Assembly (NCBI GenBank): GCA_016710645.1
Contig: JADJVI010000050.1
Coordinates: 168,741-232,740, forward strand
Length of the DNA: 64,000 nucleotides
DNA from: Actinomycetales bacterium
Lineage (GTDB): Bacteria > Actinomycetota > Actinomycetes > Actinomycetales > Dermatophilaceae
Reading direction: 5' to 3'
In this document: positions 58,606-64,000 of the stretch, in pieces
Numbering within the stretch: the first letter of the stretch is position 1
How the letters are laid out: every line of letters begins with the position of its first letter
The notes under the pieces: generated by a model
Seen by the model: only the letters and a program-made list of their open reading frames with translations
What the model was told of the DNA's origin: nothing
The model's database searches: none
Position numbers and translations under genes: made by a program

Positions 58606-58912
58606 GAGTTGACCATACGAGACGAGTTCCAGAACTGTCCGGCGAGCCTCTCAAACCACTGCAAGCGATTGGGCCACAAGCTGCGGCCCAAATGGGGCAG
58701 CAAGTTGCTGCCCGATTCGGCAACAGGTCGTTGCCGAATCGGGACCGCAGCGACGGGCTGGCGTGGCTTCGTGGCGTCGCGCGACCGAAGTCCCTACTCT
58801 GGATTCAGCCACACGGTTCACCGTGGGGGTCAGCCACTCGTCAGGGCAGCCGCCCGGTGGCGCCGGAGATTCACCCGCCCTCCGAGATGGACGGACTGAC
58901 CAACCGTTCGAC
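58606..58912. other. Spacer between defence operon and mobile element
   Basis: Divergent region between the minus-strand helicase and the plus-strand small gene. It carries the hairpin array at 58669-58743. No gene is supported. Confidence 0.45.
58669..58743. repeat. Three consecutive hairpins
   Basis: TTGGGCC (58669-58675) with GGCCCAA (58685-58691); GGGCAGCAA (58695-58703) with TTGCTGCCC (58705-58713); and CCCGATTCGGCAAC (58711-58724) with its exact complement (58730-58743) around AGGTC. The last is a 14-bp perfect stem. CTGCGG...CCGCAG closes the group outside. The location is upstream of the helicase operon and of the mobile genes. Confidence 0.75.
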
Positions 58913-59170
58913 GTGAGTCGACGTCGGTTGGAGAAGCGGGTGAAGGACAACAGCAACAGGGTCGAGTTGCCGCCTGCCCGCACTGGCCGGCCAGCTTCGC
59001 GCCCTCGCCACTACGCCCCGGATGAGCTCGTGCGCTTCGACGCGCGGATCCCTGCCCGGCTCGCGAAGCAGCTCTATGACGTCGCCCTGACCGACGGCCG
59101 ATCCGTGACGGCCGTCCATGCCGACCTCCTGGCCGCCGCCCTCGAGTATCGCGGAGCCGCGATGGACTGA
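58913..59170 (+). CDS. Small ribbon-helix-helix-like protein
   Basis: 85 residues from GTG 58913 (TTG 58928 is an alternative). A basic N-terminus with GRPASRPRHYAPDELV is followed by VRFDARIPARLAKQLYDVAL, DGRSVTAVHADLLAAALEY, a strand-helix-helix pattern of Arc/CopG-type DNA binders. It precedes the recombinase-like and transposase genes on the same strand and may control them or act as an accessory protein. No partner toxin is visible. Confidence 0.5.
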   Translation: MSRRRLEKRVKDNSNRVELPPARTGRPASRPRHYAPDELVRFDARIPARLAKQLYDVALTDGRSVTAVHADLLAAALEYRGAAMD

Positions 59171-59301
59171 GCGCTCGGCGCAGGGCGCCGACATGCGAAA
59201 GGCCCAGAGCGCCAACTCCGGACCTCGTCGCGAATCGCTTCAGCGAGTAGCGAGCTCGCTGCCTTCATTCACTTGCGCAAGCACCCTGAGGGGGTACTTC
59301 T

Positions 59302-60276
59302 ATGTCTTCAACACGTCCAGAGTGCTCTTCTGGAACTGAGAACGTCAACCGCCACGCCGAGGATGAGGAGCCACGGGCCGCGGTCTTCCGGTACGTGCCG
59401 CACGCGATCCCGGACGACGAGTGGGCGCCTGTCGCGGACTTCACCCGCGAGTCCGTCCTTCTTGTCCACCCCGGGAGTGAACGACAGGCCATCGAGGCGA
59501 TGCGGACCGTCTCACAGTTCGTCGTCTGGGCACACCGTGAGGGCTACCCGCTGGATCGGGACAGAATGTTCGTCCCCGACGCGGTCGAGCGCTACATCGC
59601 GGTCGCTGCCTCGCACTTGGCAGTGTCTTCGCGTGCGACCCGTCGCTCGGACCTCCGGCGGTTCTCCCGCCAGATCACGACGAAAGCGCCGTGGGCACCG
59701 GATCCGCCACAGTTGAAGCAGCGCAGGACGCTCGTGCCGTTCACCCAGGACCAGATCACGCGCCTGTGGGAGATCGCGAACGACCAGAGCACGAAGATCC
59801 GCCGTCGCCGCTTCACCGGCTACCTCGCTCTGGGTCTCGGCGCGGGGTTGCACCCGCACGAGATGTGGAAGGCCAACGTCGGTGACCTCGAGACGGTCCA
59901 CGGTTTCCTCTGCGTCCGAGTGACTGAGAGCCGGCACCCCCGGGTCGTGCCGATCACCGCGCCCAACGACGAGATCCTCGCCGGCTTCCTCACCGAACCA
60001 CCGGGCGCGCCGATCCTGGCCTACCGACCACGGAAGTGGGACCGTTCACCGTTCCACGAGATGCTGCGCAAGGCCGACGTCCCGCCCGGCTGTCCGACGA
60101 TCACCCCAGCCAGGCTGCGGGCAACCTGGATGGTCGACCACCTCACCCACGGCATGTCAATGGGCGGCCTCACCACGCTGGCCGGCTTCACCTCGTGGCG
60201 GTCCTACCAGCCCCTGCAGCAGTACATTCCGCAACCGGACGAGCCCACACTGTTCGCCCAGGCGGTCCGCCGGTGA
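59302..60276 (+). CDS. Tyrosine-recombinase-like protein with altered active site
   Basis: 324 residues. The N-terminal SAM-like helical region (MRTVSQFVVWAHREGYPLDR, AVERYIAVAASHLAVSSRAT) and the catalytic-domain framework (LVPFTQDQITRLWEIANDQS, GYLALGLGAGLHPHEM, RVTESRHPRVVPI, TPARLRATWMVDHL, GLTTLAGFTSWRSYQPLQQY) follow the phage-integrase fold. The first catalytic Arg, normally in G-x-R, is His (GLHPHEM), and the HxxR box reads ARLRATW. So it likely binds DNA without full recombinase chemistry. The next gene starts within its stop (GTGA), so the two are coupled. Confidence 0.7.
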   Translation: MSSTRPECSSGTENVNRHAEDEEPRAAVFRYVPHAIPDDEWAPVADFTRESVLLVHPGSERQAIEAMRTVSQFVVWAHREGYPLDRDRMFVPDAVERYIAVAASHLAVSSRATRRSDLRRFSRQITTKAPWAPDPPQLKQRRTLVPFTQDQITRLWEIANDQSTKIRRRRFTGYLALGLGAGLHPHEMWKANVGDLETVHGFLCVRVTESRHPRVVPITAPNDEILAGFLTEPPGAPILAYRPRKWDRSPFHEMLRKADVPPGCPTITPARLRATWMVDHLTHGMSMGGLTTLAGFTSWRSYQPLQQYIPQPDEPTLFAQAVRR

Positions 60277-61910
60277 GCCGATCGCGACGGCCTCCGAGAG
60301 CCGTTGGTTCGCGGGTGAGCTCGGACGCAACGCCGGCCAACCCGATGACGGACGAACAGCGCATCACGCGGGCCGTCGCGGTCGCCACCAGCGAGATCGC
60401 CAAGAAGGTCTGCGCCGCTGCAGAACGGCGGACCGGACGGCCCCGACTCATCCCGCTGCCCGGGGTCCTCGCGGCGTATATCTTCCACGCCACCGGCGAG
60501 CCGCACACGATGACCACCTCCGGCGTGTGCCGATCAGTCAAGAAGCTCAAACCGAAGCAACGAGCGGCGCTCGGGATCCCGAAGCACATGCAGATCAGGT
60601 ACAAGCGGATGCACTCCGGATGGCGGGCCATCAAGGGCGTCGTCGAGCACGGAGTGCTGGTCGAGCACGACCACGACCTCGACGTCGATCCGGACACCGG
60701 CGAAGTCCTGCCCTGCCCGGAAGGTTGCCCGTTCGAGCAGGTCGGCCTGGACGAGCTCACGACTCTGCTCATCCAGGCCAGCCTGCCGCCGGAGTTCGAG
60801 CGACCGCCGGCGGTGGCCATCGACGGCACCGACATCGAGAGCCACACCCGGCCCCACAAGAAGCGCGTCGATGCCGACGGACGTAGCTTCTGGTCAGCTG
60901 ATCCCGACGCCCGCTGGGGCCACCGCACCGCGACCGACCGCCGCCCCACGGAGCACTTCCTCGGCTACGAAGCCCACCTCGCCACCTACGCTCCGCACGT
61001 CGGGTCCGAGCCCATCCCTCAGGTGGTGGCGGGCCTCGCGCTGCGACCAGGAATCCGTGATCGCGCCCGAGCCTGCCTGAACATCGTCGACGCCCTGCCA
61101 CCGTTCGATGACCTCCTCGTCGACCGTGGCTACACCACGGCCAAAGGCAGCCAGCTCGCCGGCCCGCTCCGAGACCGCCACATCACGATGACGATGGACC
61201 TGCACAAGACCCAACGGGTCGTCCGGCCCGGGCCCGAGGCCGGCACGGTCTGGGTCGACGGAACCCTCTACACCAGCGCGTTACCCGAGACCCACCGCAC
61301 GCTCGAAGCACCCACCGCTGGAATGAGCGCCGCCGAGAAGGCACGACGCCGCGAAGCGTTCGACGCCCGCGAGCCCTACCGGTTCGTCCCACACGCCAAG
61401 CGCGACACGACACGCGGGACGCAGCGCTTCCGCGGCCCAGCCGTCGACGGGCACCCCTTCAAGGTCCGCTGCCCCAACACACCCGCCTCCATGCGGATGC
61501 CGCACACCATCCCCACCACGACCTGCGCCCCCGGCGAGCCCTGCGGATGCGGCAAGACCATCACCATTCACGACAGCCTGCTCGAACGCGACCGGCAGCA
61601 CCACCCCTGGCAGTCCACCCGCTGGGCCCTGTCGTTCAACCGGCGCACCCTCGTCGAAGGACTCATCGGCGCCAACCGCTACCAGCGGCTCAGCGTCAAC
61701 CGCGGCTTCTTCCGACAGACCGGACTCGTCGCGACTGCCCTGCTACTGGCCGTCACCCTGATCGGGCACAACCTCGTCAGCCTCCACGCCTGGCACACCA
61801 CACGCGGTCGACCCGAGCCGTGGCAGGTCCATCTCGGCGAAGCTGTCGACGACCGACCACTCGACAAGGCCACCCGAACCCGCGGTCGACGCAGGCGCCC
61901 GACCGACTGA
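60273..61910 (+). CDS. DDE-type transposase-like protein
   Basis: 545 residues from GTG 60273. The N-terminal part is helical and basic (KRMHSGWRAIKGVVEHGVLV). PPAVAIDGTDIESHTRPHKK gives the first Asp, FDDLLVDRGYTTAKGSQL the second, and FNRRTLVEGLIGANRYQRLS the Glu with R-x(3)-E-x(6) spacing, as in IS4/IS1182-type enzymes. Three cysteines (CPNTP..., CAPGEPCGCGK) may bind zinc. C-terminal hydrophobic stretch and basic tail. It is preceded by the recombinase-like gene, not a normal IS arrangement. I see no convincing terminal inverted repeats. Confidence 0.7.
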   Translation: MSRSRRPPRAVGSRVSSDATPANPMTDEQRITRAVAVATSEIAKKVCAAAERRTGRPRLIPLPGVLAAYIFHATGEPHTMTTSGVCRSVKKLKPKQRAALGIPKHMQIRYKRMHSGWRAIKGVVEHGVLVEHDHDLDVDPDTGEVLPCPEGCPFEQVGLDELTTLLIQASLPPEFERPPAVAIDGTDIESHTRPHKKRVDADGRSFWSADPDARWGHRTATDRRPTEHFLGYEAHLATYAPHVGSEPIPQVVAGLALRPGIRDRARACLNIVDALPPFDDLLVDRGYTTAKGSQLAGPLRDRHITMTMDLHKTQRVVRPGPEAGTVWVDGTLYTSALPETHRTLEAPTAGMSAAEKARRREAFDAREPYRFVPHAKRDTTRGTQRFRGPAVDGHPFKVRCPNTPASMRMPHTIPTTTCAPGEPCGCGKTITIHDSLLERDRQHHPWQSTRWALSFNRRTLVEGLIGANRYQRLSVNRGFFRQTGLVATALLLAVTLIGHNLVSLHAWHTTRGRPEPWQVHLGEAVDDRPLDKATRTRGRRRRPTD

Positions 61911-62053
61911 CGGTCCCTCCGAGCCGCACCATCAGCAAGAAGCGGGCGGCAGCCTGCCCGGAAACGGCCCGGCGCCAACGAAATCGGCCCCACGGCATAC
62001 GAATTGACCGCCGCGACCGGTCCTGCCGCCGCCCACGACCCCCCGGAACGACG

Positions 62054-62088
62054 AAACTCCCGACCAGATCGACTCCGGTCGGGAGTTT
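62054..62088 (-). terminator. Terminator after tRNA-Leu
   Basis: AAACTCCCGACC (62054-62065) and GGTCGGGAGTTT (62077-62088) form a perfect 12-bp stem with an 11-base loop, 38 bp downstream of the tRNA 3' end on the minus strand. Confidence 0.65.
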
Positions 62089-62125
62089 CGGGAAACCGAA
62101 ACGGATAGTTCAGGGAACTACCCAT

Positions 62126-62211
62126 TGGTGCGCAAGGGGGGATTTGAACCCCCACGTCCTTGCGGACACTGGCACCTGAAGCCAGCGCGTCTGCCGTTCC
62201 GCCACTTGCGC
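62126..62211 (-). tRNA. tRNA-Leu (anticodon CAG)
   Basis: Minus strand. The acceptor stem GCGCAAG pairs with CTTGCGC, and the anticodon stem CTGGC/GCCAG encloses TTCAGGT (anticodon CAG). A long variable arm (TGTCCGCAAGGACG) marks a class II leucine tRNA, and the T arm is GGGGGTTCAAATCCCCC. CCA is encoded at the 3' end (62126-62128). It lies beside fhaA, as leuT does in mycobacteria. It could serve as the integration site of the island; no attachment repeat was identified. Confidence 0.93.
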
Positions 62212-62663
62212 GTGTGCGAGCGCCTAGTCTGCCGCGCCGACCCCCGCTTGGGCAAACCCGCAACCATCGAAGGCGTTCAGGCCGCATGAGCTGCCTCAAG
62301 AACAGGCGGATGAACCTGCATCCGGTACTGCGATCCCAGTACCAAACGCAGGTTCATCTGCCGGTTCTCGCAGTACCAGCCACCGCACCACGCCCAGCCG
62401 CCCACAGGCACGCACACCAAACCCTCACCAGCAACAACAGCCTCATCTGTCTCAGGTGCGTCAGGGCCCCTCGCCCAGTCATCACGGTTACGATGAACGA
62501 GGCGGCAGCACCTCTGTCGTCATTCGGCGTTGCCTGACGTCGACCACCGGTACGCCACCGCGCCGGCCCTCGCCAGGCACGCAGCAACGACACGCAAGAC
62601 CCAGCAGAGCACGACACGCACCACACGCGCACCGGCGCGTGCCGCCAGCGGAAGGAGGCGCAC
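62212..62663. other. Spacer upstream of fhaA
   Basis: Divergent region between tRNA-Leu and fhaA. It contains the structured repeat at 62301-62377. The fhaA promoter is expected in the last 150 bp. No gene supported. Confidence 0.5.
62301..62377. repeat. Structured element with two alternative pairings
   Basis: GGCGGATGAACCTGC (62305-62319) pairs with 62348-62362 at 14 of 15 positions. Inside, GGTACTG (62324-62330) pairs with CAGTACC (62337-62343). Alternatively GGTACTGCGA (62324-62333) pairs with TCGCAGTACC (62368-62377), 10 of 10. The two folds exclude each other. Confidence 0.7.
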
Positions 62664-63895
62664 ATGGGACTACTCGACAAGTTCGAGCGCGGGGTCGAGA
62701 AGGCGGTCAAGAGCCCCTTCGCCAAGGCGTTCCGCTCCGAAGTGCAGCCCGTCGAAATCGCCAGCGCCATCCGCCGAGCCATGGACGACCGCGCCACCGT
62801 CATCGCGCACGGCCGCACGATGGTCCCCAACGTTTTCACAATCGAACTCTCTCCCAACGATTTTGACCGCCTCGACGACTTCGCTGACACCATCGGTGAC
62901 GACCTCATCGCCGCCGCCCAGGAACATGCCGAGGTCCAGCACACCTTCGGCGGCCCGATCGAGGTCCACTCGAGGAAGCCACCGACCCGCCACCGGCGTC
63001 TCCGGGTCAATCCCGAGACCTCCCGCGACGGTTCGGCAGCAAAACCACAGGTGGGTATGCCGTCCGCCTCAGCCCCAGGGCCCGCACCCTCCGCTCCGGC
63101 CGGCTCTGCACCCCGCTCCGGTATGCCGTCCGCCCAAGTCCCAGCGCCCGCACAGTCGTCTGCGGCGCCAGTCCCCGCGGAACCGGCAGCGAGCCCAAGC
63201 CCTGCCTCAGCGGCGCACAGCCAGAAGTCGTCTCAGTCATCAGACTCCGAATTCGCCCGGCCCGCAGTGGATTACCCCGACGCCCTGGCTGAACCCGACT
63301 CCGACGCAGCAGACGACGCCGCCGAAGCAGTGGGTGGGCAGGCCGCAGGCGCCTCCAGCCGCCCTGGGATCCCCGAGGCTTTTCCGGCCTACCCGGTCCC
63401 CGGCTCAGCTCATGGGCATGGCGCAGGAGCCGCAGCAGCCGCGTCAGCAGGCGCAGCTGGAGCAGCTGGAGCAGCTGCCGGGAGCTCAGCAGCTCCCGCA
63501 CCGGCCGCGCCAGCCCCCGCCCCAGGCTGACCCCAAGCCCAGCCCAGCCGTCGGCCATCGTGCGCCGGCGAGTCTGTCGGTGCGTCACCACCGCCGCTCG
63601 CCGACCGTGGCTGGAGATCGACCAGGAGCGCTACCCGCTGGTCGGCGCGCTCACCGTCATCGGCCGCGACGCCCTCGCCGACATCGTCCTCGACGACCCC
63701 GGAATCTCGCGTCGGCACAGCGAAGTTCGCGTCACCAACGACGGACCGCACCTGGTCACGTCGATCCGCGACCTGGGCTCTCGACCACTGCACTTCGTCA
63801 ACGGCGAGCGCATCACCAGCGTCCGGCTCCAGGACGGCGACGCGGCTCACCGTGGGCCGCACGGCGGTCGTCTTCCCCACGCCGGCAAGCGGTGA
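62664..63895 (+). pseudogene. fhaA: fhaA (DUF3662-FHA protein), frame breaks in the 3' third
   Basis: ATG 62664 behind AAGGAGG. The N-terminus MGLLDKFERGVEKAVKSPFA and VQPVEIASAIRRAMDDRATV is the DUF3662 domain of FhaA. A long Pro/Ala/Ser/Gln linker follows, then in another frame the FHA domain: YPLVGALTVIGRDALADIVL, DDPGISRRHSEVRVTNDGP, FVNGERITSVRLQDGD and LTVGRTAVVF. One-base breaks lie near 63415-63600, 63785 and 63842. FhaA binds phosphothreonine of the PknB/MviN system in cell-wall synthesis. In most genomes it is essential or nearly so, which favours sequence error here. Confidence 0.85.
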
Positions 63896-63900
63896 CCGGA

Positions 63901-64000
63901 TGAGCGAACTCTACCTCACCGTCTTCCGGATCGCCTGGTCGTCTGCTCTGGTTCTTCGTCTAGCTGGCGTCGGCGTGCCACGCACCGACCTCACGGCACC
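63901..64000 (+). CDS. fhaB: fhaB start (FHA protein), cut by the window and frame-broken
   Basis: ATG 63901, five bases past the fhaA stop. MSELYLTVFRIAW is the typical membrane-anchored N-terminus of FhaB, but after it the frame breaks (expected LVLLWFFV is split over frames). FhaB next to fhaA opens the conserved pstP-rodA-pbpA-pknAB cluster, expected beyond the window. Confidence 0.7.

Noticed and set aside
38515..61910. Prophage
   Set aside because: No capsid, portal, terminase, tail or lysis genes; content is defence and transposition only.
62126..62211. Attachment-site duplication of tRNA-Leu in the island
   Set aside because: I could not find a second copy of the tRNA 3' end at the left side by eye.

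Overview
The window is GC-rich and reads as an actinobacterial chromosome, most likely Micrococcales and close to Intrasporangiaceae. Supporting signs are coenzyme-F420 enzymes (Fgd-like, LLM, CofC), a DUF222-HNH gene, and tRNA-Leu next to fhaA/fhaB, an arrangement known near the origin of actinobacteria. The decamer GGTATGCCGT (or its complement) recurs about 35 times, in and between genes. It is absent as an exact copy from about 39.4 to 63.0 kb and nearly absent from the first 9 kb, so it works as an internal marker of native versus acquired DNA.

Layout. 1-8.6 kb, minus strand: an exopolysaccharide/capsule operon with a Wzz-like protein, a polymerase fused to a second Wzz-like tail, a GT4-GT2 fusion, two TupA-like ATP-grasp proteins, a flippase and a GT28-type transferase. 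8.9-9.3 kb: glutathione peroxidase. 9.5-15.1 kb: a compact, unrecognised gene set (four-helix membrane protein, two charged helical proteins, OmpA-like lipoprotein, VWA membrane protein, zinc-ribbon peptide) whose five transcription units each carry a TTGGGGGAA box upstream. 15.2-37.4 kb: chromosomal housekeeping, including an AbiE toxin-antitoxin pair, F420-dependent oxidoreductases, an acyl-CoA ligase, and a response regulator-histidine kinase-cofC operon. 37.5 kb: three tandem 16-bp palindromes before a small secreted peptide.

38.5-61.9 kb is a defence and mobile-element island. It holds a Mod methyltransferase with a frame-broken BPTD_3080-type restriction helicase, remnants of a NYN nuclease and a DUF2625 gene, and a type II Thoeris-like pair (ThsB TIR and ThsA TM-macro) overlapping a HIT nucleotide hydrolase. 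Next come a tight DUF499 ATPase / DUF1156 methylase / SNF2-DUF3883 helicase operon, then a small RHH-like protein, a catalytically altered tyrosine-recombinase-like protein and a DDE transposase. tRNA-Leu(CAG) and fhaA-fhaB close the window.

Single-base frame breaks are strongly clustered (41.3-44.4, 45.3-46.7, 47.8-51.4 and 63.5-63.9 kb, plus isolated ones near 22.0, 31.9 and 35.5 kb). The reading frames resume with good family similarity after each break, so local sequence error is at least as likely as genuine decay.
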